NCBI GenBank assembly: GCA_013816615.1
Contig: JACDED010000013.1
Span: forward strand, 1 to 58,679
Reading direction: 5' to 3'
Length of the DNA: 58,679 bases
DNA from: Bacteroidota bacterium
Lineage (GTDB): Bacteria > Bacteroidota > Bacteroidia > B-17B0 > Aurantibacillaceae
Shown here: one piece after another, positions 1 through 8,200 of the stretch
How the letters are laid out: the number at the start of each line of letters is the position of its first letter
Numbering within the stretch: the first letter of the stretch is position 1
The notes under the pieces: model-generated
Seen by the model: only the letters and a program-made list of their open reading frames with translations
Database searches by the model: none
What the model was told of the DNA's origin: nothing
Program-made: the position numbers and the translations under genes

Positions 1-48
1 AATGCTTTCTTTTACATAGATTTTTTTTGGTAAAGCCATAATATCCAT
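1..48 (-). CDS. N-terminus of an unrecognised protein, cut by the window edge
   Basis: Sixteen codons are visible, reading MDIMALPKKIYVKESI from an ATG at 48; an alternative ATG lies at 39. The rest lies left of the window, so I cannot name the product. The reason to call it a gene is the excellent promoter directly upstream, at 62-92 on the same strand, which would start transcription about 10 bases before the first ATG. An inverted repeat overlaps that promoter, so the gene is probably under specific repression. No function is assigned. Confidence 0.5.
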   Translation of the reverse strand, partial: MDIMALPKKIYVKESI

Positions 49-49
49 T

Positions 50-108
50 TATAATATAGTCCAAATATAGCAAATAAAATCAAATAAGCAAAATTGGACT
101 ATATTATA
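50..108. repeat. 15-bp inverted repeat flanking the left-edge promoter (candidate operator)
   Basis: Bases 50-64 (TATAATATAGTCCAA) are the exact reverse complement of 94-108, with 29 bases between. One arm covers the transcription start and the edge of the -7 box; the other lies just upstream of the -33 box. This is how a repressor that binds or bridges two sites would be placed. It could instead be part of a mobile-element end. Confidence 0.6.
62..92 (-). promoter_or_regulatory. Bacteroidota-type promoter for the left-edge gene
   Basis: On the minus strand the sequence has TTTG (92-89), exactly 19 bases, then TATATTTG (69-62). This fits the published Bacteroidota consensus (TTTG at -33 and TAnnTTTG at -7) in both boxes and in spacing. 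Transcription would start near 57, giving a leader of about 10 bases before the ATG at 48. Confidence 0.75.
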
Positions 109-202
109 TATGAATTTGGTATTAATCCTTTATGGATCTTAAATAATAATTCACTTACAGAAATCAGGTAGATGATGTAGCTTTTAGAATAATTAAGCTC
201 AG

Positions 203-901
203 CTAGTACTGAGTTTTCATCTCAATATATTTTAAAAATTCCTGCTTAGTGGTTTCGTTAGCAAATTTACCTCCGTAAAAAGAAGTTACTGTGGCTGAAT
301 TATGATCCTGTACTCCTCTTGAAGAAACGCATAAATGTTTTGCGTCAATTAAAATAGCAACATCGTCTGTTTTCAAAATAGCTTGTAATTCTTTAGCAAT
401 TTGAACAGTTAAACGCTCTTGTACCTGCGGGCGCTTTGCAAAATACTGAACTATGCGGTTTAATTTTGATAAACCAATTACTTTACCGTTTGAAATATAT
501 GCTACATGCGCTTTACCGAAGATCGGTACAAAGTGGTGTTCGCAATTACTGTAAAAAGTAATATCCTTTTCAACCAGCATTTGGTTGTATTGATATTTGT
601 TCTCAAATAATTTTGCAGATGGTTTATTTGCAGGATCTAAGCCGCTAAATATTTCTTTTACATACATTTTTGCAACACGTTGCGGCGTTCCTTTTAAACT
701 ATCATCATTAAGATCTAAACCTAAAGTTTCCATGATCTCTTTAAAGTGAAATTCTATCTTTTTAATTTTTTCTTCATCGTTCATAACAAATGCGTCTTTT
801 TTCATTGGCGTTTCAATGTTGGTGCTTATATGTTCGTTCCCGATCTCATCCGCATTCATCTCTCTTAATATGCTATTATCTTTAAGCAGGGTATTCAACA
901 T
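203..901 (-). CDS. folE: GTP cyclohydrolase I
   Basis: Converts GTP to 7,8-dihydroneopterin triphosphate, the entry to tetrahydrofolate, queuosine and tetrahydrobiopterin. The family signature SNCEHHFVP holds zinc ligands Cys120 and His123, and KHLCVSSRG holds Cys191, numbered from the ATG at 901. The GVQDHNSATVTSFYGG tail is also typical. The start is uncertain: ATGs at 919, 901 and 859 are in frame, and the region before 882 also encodes the end of the upstream pterin synthase. I chose 901, which overlaps that gene by 20 bases and suggests translational coupling. The N-terminal 40 residues are not conserved core. The neighbouring genes point to pterin cofactor synthesis. Confidence 0.93.
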   Translation of the reverse strand: MLNTLLKDNSILREMNADEIGNEHISTNIETPMKKDAFVMNDEEKIKKIEFHFKEIMETLGLDLNDDSLKGTPQRVAKMYVKEIFSGLDPANKPSAKLFENKYQYNQMLVEKDITFYSNCEHHFVPIFGKAHVAYISNGKVIGLSKLNRIVQYFAKRPQVQERLTVQIAKELQAILKTDDVAILIDAKHLCVSSRGVQDHNSATVTSFYGGKFANETTKQEFLKYIEMKTQY

Positions 902-1295
902 AGTTTCTTTCTGTTTCATATAACACAATTTTTAATTCGTATTTTTTTTCGATTTTTGGCCTGAGAATATTATAAATTACAATTGCAATATTTTCTGCCG
1001 TTGGGTTTAGTTCTTTAAATTCAACTGTATCTAAATTTAAATTCTTATGATCAAATTTTTCAATCACTAATTCTTTAATAAGACCGCTTAAAATTTTCAG
1101 GTCAATTACATAACCTGTTTTTGGATCAACCCCGCCAATTACTTTTACAATTAGTTCATAATTATGTCCGTGGTAATTGGCATAATTGCACTTACCAAAA
1201 ACGGCAGCATTTTCCGCATCGCTTAAAGCAGGATTATGTAGCCTGTGGGCAGAATTAAAATGTTCCTTCCGGTAAACGGCAATTTTAGTGTCCAT
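882..1295 (-). CDS. 6-pyruvoyl-tetrahydropterin synthase, PTPS-I type (copy 1)
   Basis: 137 residues. Acts on dihydroneopterin triphosphate made by FolE, whose gene overlaps its 3' end. Zinc ligands are His17, His42 and His44; the catalytic Cys is Cys36; Asp82-His83 (FDHKNLNLD) and Glu127 (YET) complete the site. The spacing is Cys-x5-His-Gly-His, the PTPS-I pattern of eukaryotic enzymes, not the Cys-x3-HGH of QueD. The segment VFGKCNYANYHGHNYEL resembles mammalian PTPS closely. The product is therefore more likely 6-pyruvoyl-tetrahydropterin (biopterin route) than 6-carboxy-tetrahydropterin (queuosine route), although PTPS-I enzymes can have mixed activity. A paralogue lies 160 bases upstream. 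Confidence 0.9.
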   Translation of the reverse strand: MDTKIAVYRKEHFNSAHRLHNPALSDAENAAVFGKCNYANYHGHNYELIVKVIGGVDPKTGYVIDLKILSGLIKELVIEKFDHKNLNLDTVEFKELNPTAENIAIVIYNILRPKIEKKYELKIVLYETERNYVEYPA

Positions 1296-1455
1296 ATTCT
1301 TTTTTTAAATCAGAAATAGGTGGTTAAGCTATACTAATTAAAGTTTTATAAACGGTGTGTAAGAAGTTTGCTTACAAAGAGCTTATAAATTTGATATACA
1401 ATTTTACAAAATTGTTTTCAAGAATAAAGTTAAGAATAATTATTATAAATGGAAG

Positions 1456-1866
1456 TTATTCGCCAAAGTATTCTACGCAAATACGGGGTGTTTCATATAA
1501 TTTAACACAATGCAAATCAACACCTTTGGGCAAATGCGGCACTATTTGCTTCCAAATAGCAATTGCCAGATTCTCGGTGCTGGCCAGCACATCTTTCATA
1601 AAATCTACATCTAAATTAAGGTTACGGTGATCTAATTTCTCACAAACATGCTCCTGCAAAATAGTGCTTAAAGCTTTTGCATCCATCAAAAAACCTGTTT
1701 CTGCATTTACTTTTCCTTTTATGGTTACAAGTAACTCATAATTATGGCCATGCCAGTTAGCGTTGGCGCATTTGCCAAATACTTCAGCATTTTTTTCATC
1801 GCTCCAGTTTGGATTGTACAATTTATGAGCAGCATTAAAATGTTCGTGACGGGTAAGATAAACCAT
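1456..1866 (-). CDS. 6-pyruvoyl-tetrahydropterin synthase, PTPS-I type (copy 2)
   Basis: 136 residues, a diverged paralogue of the gene at 882-1295. All active-site residues are kept: zinc ligands His14, His39 and His41, catalytic Cys33 in FGKCANANWHGH (again Cys-x5-HGH), Asp79-His80 and Glu125. The C-terminal half (STENLAIAIW, VKLYET) is very like animal PTPS. It starts at the ATG at 1866, four bases after a perfect -7 box, so its transcript may be leaderless. Two intact copies suggest divided substrates, for example one serving biopterin and one queuosine or another pterin, but nothing in the sequence settles which does what. Confidence 0.9.
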   Translation of the reverse strand: MVYLTRHEHFNAAHKLYNPNWSDEKNAEVFGKCANANWHGHNYELLVTIKGKVNAETGFLMDAKALSTILQEHVCEKLDHRNLNLDVDFMKDVLASTENLAIAIWKQIVPHLPKGVDLHCVKLYETPRICVEYFGE

Positions 1867-1870
1867 GGTG

Positions 1871-1878
1871 CAAATTTA
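1871..1878 (-). promoter_or_regulatory. -7 box of the second PTPS gene, leaderless arrangement
   Basis: Minus-strand TAAATTTG matches TAnnTTTG and ends four bases before the ATG at 1866. No convincing -33 TTTG is present at 19 bases. Confidence 0.5.
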
Positions 1879-1945
1879 GTAAATAATTTTTCGGATGTAG
1901 TAATATTACAAGAAAGCTCTTATAATAGATTAAGGTTATTTTTTT

Positions 1946-2139
1946 GGCGTTGCCTTCGGCCCGCGCTTTCCGTTTCAATCTTTTTGCTCGTTCCTCACAA
2001 AAAGGATTTCCACTACAATCGCTAACGCGGCAATTAAACACTTTGCGTGAGGGATAGAGCGGAAAGCCCGCACCGCGAGTGAGGTAACGAACCTCGCGGG
2101 AGGACTTGGAGTGAAAGCCCGACCCGAAGGGACACGCCC
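1946..2139 (-). repeat. Dispersed GC-rich intergenic repeat, copy A
   Basis: About 194 bases, far richer in G and C than the surroundings. Read on the minus strand it starts GGGCGTGTCCCTTCGGG and ends GGCCGAAGGCAACGCC. The copy at 25368-25565 reads in the same order on the plus strand, sharing both ends, an internal TATCCCTCACGC and a GATTGTAGTGGAAA-like block. The middle is variable. Short ORFs across it are artefacts. Elements like this are common between genes in Bacteroidota; I infer a non-autonomous mobile or REP-like element. It fills most of the 349-base gap between the PTPS gene and mqnB; I see nothing else there except the mqnB start box. Confidence 0.8.
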
Positions 2140-2215
2140 AAAAACATTAAAAAATCAGGTCAATTAAAACACAAAACATATTAGTGTTATTTATGTGTAA
2201 TTACTAATTTTACAT

Positions 2216-2878
2216 ATGCCTAAATTTTTAATAGTTGCAGCAACAAAATTTGAAGTAGCTCCTTTGCTGGAACATTTTAAAATTAACGCATATGCAGAAG
2301 AGGGTTTTTTTATAGCTGATGAAGGTCCTGATCTTTCGATTCTTATAACTGGTGTAGGCATGGTAAATACGGCCTATCACATGGGCAGATACTCTCACAA
2401 CTTATTTGATCATGTTATAAATGTTGGTGTGTGCGGTGCTTTTAACCGGGATATTAAAATTGGCGAAGTAGTAAATGTTATTGAAGATGTGATCAGCGAA
2501 ATGGGCGCTGAAGACAATAATTTATTTATTAAATATGCTGATATGAATTTAGGTGGAACGAATGTTTTTCACTGTCACCTAAAAACAGATACTACAAAAC
2601 TAAATAATATAAAAAAAGTTAAAGGCATTACCGTTAATAAAGTGCATGGAAATGAAGAAAGTATAAAAATTGTTGAAGCATTATATAAACCTGATGTTGA
2701 AAGTATGGAAGGCGCCGCTTTTTTTAGAGGCTGCGGCCGTTTATCAGAAAATTATTACCAGTTACGCTCTGTGTCTAATTATGTAGAAAAACGTGATAAA
2801 AGTAAGTGGAATATGCCTTTGGCCATAAACAATTTAAATGCGTTGGTTGTTTTACTTATTACAGATCTCATTAAATGA
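2216..2878 (+). CDS. mqnB: Futalosine hydrolase
   Basis: 220 residues. Releases hypoxanthine from futalosine in the alternative menaquinone pathway. The fold is nucleoside phosphorylase/hydrolase: N-terminal FLIVAATKFE, a Gly-rich VGVCGAF motif in the middle, and ESMEGAAFF near residue 165-175, which binds the ribose. It overlaps the next gene, mqnD, by four bases (ATGA), so the two are translated together. A TAATTTTA box at 2205-2212 sits three bases before the ATG, indicating a very short leader. The mqnA and mqnC steps are not in this window. Confidence 0.9.
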   Translation: MPKFLIVAATKFEVAPLLEHFKINAYAEEGFFIADEGPDLSILITGVGMVNTAYHMGRYSHNLFDHVINVGVCGAFNRDIKIGEVVNVIEDVISEMGAEDNNLFIKYADMNLGGTNVFHCHLKTDTTKLNNIKKVKGITVNKVHGNEESIKIVEALYKPDVESMEGAAFFRGCGRLSENYYQLRSVSNYVEKRDKSKWNMPLAINNLNALVVLLITDLIK

Positions 2879-3702
2879 AGCTTACCATAGGATATTCACC
2901 CTGCCCAAACGATTGCTTCATTTTTGACGCATTAGTTCATGGTAAAATTGATACTGAAGGTTTACAATTTGAAGTAAGGTTAGAAGATGTTGAGACTTTA
3001 AATCAAAAAGCGTTGCATGGATATCTTGATATTACTAAATTAAGTTATCACGCTTATGCTTACGCTTTACACCATTATATTTTATTAAGATCAGGAAGCG
3101 CCTTGGGTTTTAATTGTGGTCCATTACTCGTTCATAGCAAAAAGATCGATCTTGACATTGAAAATATGAAAGTAGCTATTCCCGGAAAATACACAACGGC
3201 TAATTTGTTATTATCAATTGCATTTCCAAAACTAACAAATAAAAAAGAATACCTTTTTAGCGAGATAGAAAATGCTGTTTTAAGCGGAGAAGTAGACGCA
3301 GGTTTGATCATTCACGAAAATCGTTTTACTTATATGGAACGCGGCCTTGAAAAAATAATTGACCTTGGTGAATACTGGGACGCGTTGATCCATGCTCCCA
3401 TTCCATTAGGTGGCATTGTTATTAAACGGGATATGGATCCTGAATTGCAACAAAAAGTAAATCGCCTGATCCGTAAAAGTGTTGAGTTTGCCTATGCTAA
3501 TCCTGAAAGCTGTATGGATTATGTAAAAGCCCATGCCCAGGAAATGAGTGAAGAGGTAATGAAAAAACACATTGCGCTTTATGTAAATGATTTTTCTATC
3601 GATCTTGGTGAACAAGGGATTAACGCGGTAGAATTGTTGTTTAGTAAAGCAAAAGAATTAAATTTGTTTCAATACAATAACGAAAAGTTGGTTATTGATT
3701 AA
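2875..3702 (+). CDS. mqnD: 1,4-dihydroxy-6-naphthoate synthase
   Basis: 275 residues, the normal family length. Converts cyclic dehypoxanthine futalosine to 1,4-dihydroxy-6-naphthoate, downstream of MqnB and MqnC. The N-terminus GYSPCPNDCFIF is the family hallmark, and the two-lobed periplasmic-binding-protein-like fold is evident. His147 in GLIIHENR corresponds to the proposed catalytic His of the Thermus enzyme. The ATG overlaps the stop of mqnB. The M48 peptidase starts eight bases downstream and may be cotranscribed. Confidence 0.93.
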   Translation: MKLTIGYSPCPNDCFIFDALVHGKIDTEGLQFEVRLEDVETLNQKALHGYLDITKLSYHAYAYALHHYILLRSGSALGFNCGPLLVHSKKIDLDIENMKVAIPGKYTTANLLLSIAFPKLTNKKEYLFSEIENAVLSGEVDAGLIIHENRFTYMERGLEKIIDLGEYWDALIHAPIPLGGIVIKRDMDPELQQKVNRLIRKSVEFAYANPESCMDYVKAHAQEMSEEVMKKHIALYVNDFSIDLGEQGINAVELLFSKAKELNLFQYNNEKLVID

Positions 3703-3710
3703 ACTTATTT

Positions 3711-5732
3711 ATGAGATTTTTACTTTTTGCTTTGGCTTTCCTTATTTCGATTGCCGGATTTTCTCAATCTTTCGGGTCGCATCCTATTGCTGTGACTCCC
3801 CAAAAAAAAGATTCTGTAACTTTTAACGATAGCTTATTCAGAGCCTATATTTACGAACGCTATAAAGAGAAATTCAAAGCCAAAGACAGGTTGGATGATT
3901 TTGCAGATCATACCTGCGAATCCGCAAAAGAACTTTTTAATTCAAATCAAATTTATAAAAATCTTGTTGATGAGACAAACTACGTTAATGAAGTTTTTAA
4001 AAAAACTTTACCCCGTGAATATTTAAGCGACAATCTTAAGATACACATTGTTCGTGATGCATCAATAAACGCCTATTGTCGCGAAGACGGCGCAATTTTT
4101 GTGCATGTAGGATTACTTGCTGTAATAGATAACGAGGCCGAACTGGCAGCTGTGTTATCGCACGAGTTTGGACACTATTATTTAAATCATGATGTAAAAA
4201 GATACAAAAAAATTTCTAATGCAATTATTTTAAATGATGGTTTTAGTATGATGGGGGCCACCGGCCTGGTACCCATGATTATTACTACTGGTAAATTATT
4301 TGGAAATATAAGATCACAGGAAAAAGAAAGCGATATGTTCACGATTAAATTCCTGAGGCAAAATAATTATTCTTCAGCTGCGGCTATCGCCATTGAGCAA
4401 AAGTTTCTTGAATATACCACCAATCTTCAAAAGAGAAATGGATACACCAAACACTTTGCTTTTTTTAATACGCACCCGCCTTCTCAAAAACGCATTAATT
4501 ATCTTAAAGATAGTCTTGCAAATGGCTTTGGCAAGGGCAATGACTTTTTGGTAGATTCTGTTTTTTTTAAAAACATGAAGCAAAGAGTCATTGACGAGGT
4601 TATTTATTTGAATTTTTTTGAGGCTAATCTTGGGGATTGTATTGAGAAAGCATATTTACAACAACTTTATTTTCCCAAAGATGAGTTTTATATCTATTTT
4701 ATTGTGGAATCGTTACGCAGAAAAATCGCTTTATTTCCACATTCTGCCAATGATTATTTTATTACTTCAGATTTCAATGAATATGAGCTAAACAAACATA
4801 ATATTCAAAAGCCTGTTACCAGTTCTATCCAGTCCCCAAAAATCAGCAATATCATTCATTACAATTTAAAAAATGTTTATGGGCACGAATTCAATGATTC
4901 TATTCTCTCAGCAAAAGGATATAATGAGCTGCTGGACACGAGTAATATTGAATTTATAACAAATGCAGATGCATTAAAGTATTTTACAAGTATTGCTCAA
5001 AAAACAAATTATAAAGGATATACTTTTTTAAAGGAAAAGACAAATATAAAAGAACCTGAAAAGTTTAAAGCGACTGAGCTTGAAAAAATGCTTTATGAAC
5101 AGACATTTTTGGCAAAAGAAAATCCAAACGCCCGTTACAAAAACATAAGTTATCCCTTTTTCTTAAATACTTATTATTCCAGCACGGGTGGTGAAAAGAG
5201 TTTTGACAGGTCGGCCATTACCAAAGACACCTGGCTTTACGAAGATTTTAATAAAAAAAATCCTATTAGCTTGCAAGACACTAATTTTAATAGCGATGTG
5301 TTTATTTTTCCTGAACTGGATTTTAGAGACAGCTATCAGAATGCAACCTGGCTGGACGTTCTTTCCATAAAAGTAATTACAGATAACTGGCCGGAAGAAA
5401 AAACATTAAAGAAAAAACATATTTTTTCAGATGTAGAAAAAACGATCAAGCAAAAAATCGATTTCGAATCTGATTTTCCGGAATTATATGCCATGTCTAA
5501 AAAGTACAACTACAAAAAATTATATTTTGCGGATATTCTAGAAAATCAAGCAAATGTACAACTCGGTGGGCACAGAACACAATTTGGAATTCTTATTTAT
5601 TGTGTTGATTTTTCAGCGGGAACAGTAGAGCGCTTTTGTTTTAAATACAAGCCTAGTTATATGGATAGGGTCCAGGATAATTATTATAATATGGCGCGTT
5701 CTATAAGTGAAGTTGTTGAGAAAACCAAATAA
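3711..5732 (+). CDS. Exported M48-family metallopeptidase
   Basis: 673 residues. A signal peptide (residues 1-19, ending AGFSQS) predicts export. The zinc site is HEFGH at 151-155, with a third ligand Glu204 in the EKESD motif, as in M48 enzymes such as BepA/LoiP. The catalytic region ends near residue 260. The remaining 400 residues have no TPR pattern that I can see and are unassigned. It is probably a periplasmic quality-control protease, but its substrate is unknown. It is eight bases downstream of mqnD and ends only two bases from convergent folA. Confidence 0.85.
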   Translation: MRFLLFALAFLISIAGFSQSFGSHPIAVTPQKKDSVTFNDSLFRAYIYERYKEKFKAKDRLDDFADHTCESAKELFNSNQIYKNLVDETNYVNEVFKKTLPREYLSDNLKIHIVRDASINAYCREDGAIFVHVGLLAVIDNEAELAAVLSHEFGHYYLNHDVKRYKKISNAIILNDGFSMMGATGLVPMIITTGKLFGNIRSQEKESDMFTIKFLRQNNYSSAAAIAIEQKFLEYTTNLQKRNGYTKHFAFFNTHPPSQKRINYLKDSLANGFGKGNDFLVDSVFFKNMKQRVIDEVIYLNFFEANLGDCIEKAYLQQLYFPKDEFYIYFIVESLRRKIALFPHSANDYFITSDFNEYELNKHNIQKPVTSSIQSPKISNIIHYNLKNVYGHEFNDSILSAKGYNELLDTSNIEFITNADALKYFTSIAQKTNYKGYTFLKEKTNIKEPEKFKATELEKMLYEQTFLAKENPNARYKNISYPFFLNTYYSSTGGEKSFDRSAITKDTWLYEDFNKKNPISLQDTNFNSDVFIFPELDFRDSYQNATWLDVLSIKVITDNWPEEKTLKKKHIFSDVEKTIKQKIDFESDFPELYAMSKKYNYKKLYFADILENQANVQLGGHRTQFGILIYCVDFSAGTVERFCFKYKPSYMDRVQDNYYNMARSISEVVEKTK

Positions 5733-5734
5733 TA

Positions 5735-6217
5735 TTATTTTCTCTCCCACTTCTGGAATCTGAAATCGTATTTGTTCTTTTCATCAGATCTGTGTGGTTC
5801 TTCCCACACTAATTTAAATTCTTCTTTATTTATTTCAGGAAAAAATGTATCAGCCTCGAAAGCATGATCGATCACGGTTCTGTAAATAACATTTATAAGA
5901 TCCATTGATATTTTAAAAATTTCGGCGCCACCGGTAATAAATACTTTTTCTTCGGTACAAAATTGCAATGCTCCTTCCACCGAATGAAAAATTTCGGCAC
6001 CGTCTACTTTATAATCACCACTGCGGGTAATGATCAAATTTCTTCTACCTGGCAATAAGCGACCAATACTCTCATAGGTTTTACGTCCCATAATTATAGG
6101 ACTTCCCATGGTAGTAGCTTTAAAAAATTTAAGGTCGGTCGGTAAATGGCAAAGTAATTGATTATCTTTTCCTATTCCGTTATTTAAATCTGTTACAACT
6201 ATGGCTGCTATTATCAT
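5735..6217 (-). CDS. folA: Dihydrofolate reductase
   Basis: 160 residues, the usual length. Reduces dihydrofolate to tetrahydrofolate with NADPH. The N-terminus IIAAIVVTDLNNGIGKDNQL, the catalytic acid Asp28 in HLPTDLKFFK, the NADPH-binding IIMGRKTYESIG and FITGGAEIF are all canonical. It starts at the ATG at 6217, divergent from the glycosyltransferase at 6238 with only 20 bases between, so the promoters overlap the neighbouring coding region. It ends two bases from the M48 peptidase. There is no thymidylate synthase beside it, unlike in many genomes. Confidence 0.95.
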   Translation of the reverse strand: MIIAAIVVTDLNNGIGKDNQLLCHLPTDLKFFKATTMGSPIIMGRKTYESIGRLLPGRRNLIITRSGDYKVDGAEIFHSVEGALQFCTEEKVFITGGAEIFKISMDLINVIYRTVIDHAFEADTFFPEINKEEFKLVWEEPHRSDEKNKYDFRFQKWERK

Positions 6218-6225
6218 ATTAAGGT

Positions 6226-6233
6226 TATTTTTG
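6226..6233 (+). promoter_or_regulatory. -7 box of the glycosyltransferase gene
   Basis: TATTTTTG matches TAnnTTTG and ends four bases before the GTG at 6238. The nearby ATG at 6236 is followed at once by TGA, so GTG is the real start and the transcript is nearly leaderless. Confidence 0.5.
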
Positions 6234-6237
6234 TAAT

Positions 6238-7464
6238 GTGAGTGCCTTCAATTCTATAACACAAACCTATTTAAATAAGTTTAGCAATACAACAAAACTT
6301 ATTAATGAAACAATTAACACCGATTGTAAGCAGATCGTTATTATTCCTTCTTATTGCGAACCTGAGCTCGAAAAAACATTAAATTCTTTATTAGATTGTA
6401 CAACTACAGCTTTTGTTACAGAAGTTATTATCGTTTTAAATTCTTCAATTGAAGATCTTGAAGCAAAAACATTTCATCAAAAACAAAAAACAGAATTGGA
6501 ACTAAAATTCTCTAAACATAATTTGCTTGTTTTTCATTTTATATTAGTTACAGATCTCCCGGTAAAACATGCCGGTGTTGGCCTTGCACGTAAGATTGGG
6601 ATGGATGAGGCAATTAGGCGTTTTGAGGAAATAGAATACGATGGTTTATTAATTTGTTTTGACGGTGATAGCATTGTAAATAAAAATTATTTGCCTGAAT
6701 TAGAAAAATATGCTTCAAAGCCGGAAAGTTATAACACTATTTGCCTGCACTTTGAACACGACATTGAAAATGAAAAACATGAAACACTTAAAACGGGAAT
6801 AATTTATTACGAATTGTTTTTACGCTATTATAAAGAGGGTTTAAGCTATTGTCATTTTCCTTACGCATTTCATACTATTGGCAGCAGTATGGCGGTAAAA
6901 GCAAGCATTTATTGTAAAGCCGGCGGCATGAATAAACGTAAAGCCGGCGAAGATTTTTATTTTCTCAACAAGATCTTTCATTATGGAAAAGTAGTTGAAT
7001 TGAACGCAGCTATTGTTTATCCAAGTGCACGTATCAGTACCCGTGTACCTTTTGGTACGGGCCGCGCACAACAAAATTTTATTGAAAAAAAAGAAGAGAT
7101 ATTTACAACATATTCTTTTAAAATATTTGAAGATCTTAAACTGTTTTTTGAATGCGACCTCTATGAAACAACCATTGATCAAATAGTATTACCTGCATCC
7201 ATCCAACAATTTTTAAATAAAAATGATTTTAAAAATAAGCTTCTCGAAATAAAAAAGAACACCACGTCAAAACAACAATTTGAAAAACGTTTTTACGACT
7301 GGTTTGATGGTTTTATGCTTTTAAAATTTGTGCATTTTGCAAGAGATAATTATTATCCGAATAATAACATTTTAGAGGAAGTAAATACATTGTTAAAACC
7401 CGCTTCATTCGTTTCAGAAAAAGAACAGTTAGTTTTTTTGAAACAAAAACAAGTTCAAAATTAA
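6238..7464 (+). CDS. Glycosyltransferase, family 2-like
   Basis: 408 residues with a GTG start. The N-terminal GT-A fold is indicated by IIPSYCEPELEKTLNSL (near residues 35-50) and by FDGDS near residue 140, which would coordinate the metal and sugar nucleotide. AGEDFYFLNK around residue 235 resembles the acidic acceptor-activating motif (ED) of family 2. No membrane helix is evident, so it is probably cytosolic or peripheral. It stands alone between folA and yqgE, with no polysaccharide cluster, so the acceptor cannot be guessed. Confidence 0.75.
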   Translation: MSAFNSITQTYLNKFSNTTKLINETINTDCKQIVIIPSYCEPELEKTLNSLLDCTTTAFVTEVIIVLNSSIEDLEAKTFHQKQKTELELKFSKHNLLVFHFILVTDLPVKHAGVGLARKIGMDEAIRRFEEIEYDGLLICFDGDSIVNKNYLPELEKYASKPESYNTICLHFEHDIENEKHETLKTGIIYYELFLRYYKEGLSYCHFPYAFHTIGSSMAVKASIYCKAGGMNKRKAGEDFYFLNKIFHYGKVVELNAAIVYPSARISTRVPFGTGRAQQNFIEKKEEIFTTYSFKIFEDLKLFFECDLYETTIDQIVLPASIQQFLNKNDFKNKLLEIKKNTTSKQQFEKRFYDWFDGFMLLKFVHFARDNYYPNNNILEEVNTLLKPASFVSEKEQLVFLKQKQVQN

Positions 7465-7512
7465 TTTTCCGATAATTTCATTTCTTTAAAATAAAATTTA
7501 TAACTTTAATTA

Positions 7513-8052
7513 ATGGAAGGCAACATTCTTATTTCACATCCTCTATCACAGGACGGTTTTTTTAACCGTTCTGTTGTATATATCACCAATCACAGTGAAG
7601 AAGAATCTTTAGGTTTTGTTTTAAATTTTAAAACGCAATTTAAATTACGTGATGTAAAACCCGAAATTAAAAATGGCAACTTCCCTATTTACGAAGGCGG
7701 CCCGGTTGGTAAAGACCAATTATTTTACATCCACCGTTTAGGACACAATTTAAGTGATTCAGTAAAAATTAAAGATGATATTTATTTTGGTGGTAATTTT
7801 TATGAGTTGCTGCACATGATAGAACACGGCAAAGTAAGATCTTACGATGTGCGTTTTTTTGCAGGATACAGTGGTTGGGGCTGCGGCCAGTTAGAAAAAG
7901 AAATAAAACGTAAACACTGGCTTATTAATGACCATGTTGAGTCTGGTTTTTTTGGAAACGAAGCAGAAGATCTTTGGAGATTACAATTAAGCGAAATAAA
8001 AAACAGCTTTGGTATTTTTGCAGACTTTGGATCTAATCCATCCATAAACTAA
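7513..8052 (+). CDS. yqgE: YqgE/AlgH family protein
   Basis: 179 residues, close to the usual family length. The start GNILISHPLSQDGFFNRSVV is diagnostic, as are the GGPVGKDQLFYIH and FAGYSGWGCGQLEKE motifs. The family is widespread and has a known fold, but its biochemical role is unsettled; in Pseudomonas AlgH was linked to alginate regulation. A TAACTTTA box at 7501-7508 lies four bases before the ATG. A terminator at 8159-8195 follows. Confidence 0.92.
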   Translation: MEGNILISHPLSQDGFFNRSVVYITNHSEEESLGFVLNFKTQFKLRDVKPEIKNGNFPIYEGGPVGKDQLFYIHRLGHNLSDSVKIKDDIYFGGNFYELLHMIEHGKVRSYDVRFFAGYSGWGCGQLEKEIKRKHWLINDHVESGFFGNEAEDLWRLQLSEIKNSFGIFADFGSNPSIN

Positions 8053-8158
8053 TTTAACCACATAGTAATATAGAAAAATTTCCTGGTTTAAAAAAAGAAC
8101 ACATGACAATTGTTTGCCTGGGCGAAAGGATTATGTGATCTTTTAAATGTTTTGTTTT

Positions 8159-8195
8159 AAATTAAACCTGTATGTCTATTTGGTTTAATTTTTTG
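8159..8195 (+). terminator. Rho-independent terminator after yqgE
   Basis: The arm AAATTAAACC (8159-8168) pairs with GGTTTAATTT (8182-8191) across a 13-base loop, followed by a run of T. The stem is AT-rich. The minus-strand version could also end the convergent LEA14 operon. Confidence 0.55.
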
Positions 8196-8200
8196 ACTAA

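Noticed and set aside
198-213. CTCAG/CTGAG hairpin at the end of folE considered as terminator
   Set aside because: Five-base stem without a following T run, overlapping the stop codon.
1355-1630. Plus-strand ORF of 91 codons
   Set aside because: Mostly antisense to the second PTPS gene, with no recognisable features.
1835-2041. Minus-strand ORF of 68 codons reading CSGNPFCEERAKRLKRKARA
   Set aside because: It reads through the dispersed repeat and into the PTPS promoter; the same words occur in other copies of the repeat, so it is not a protein gene.
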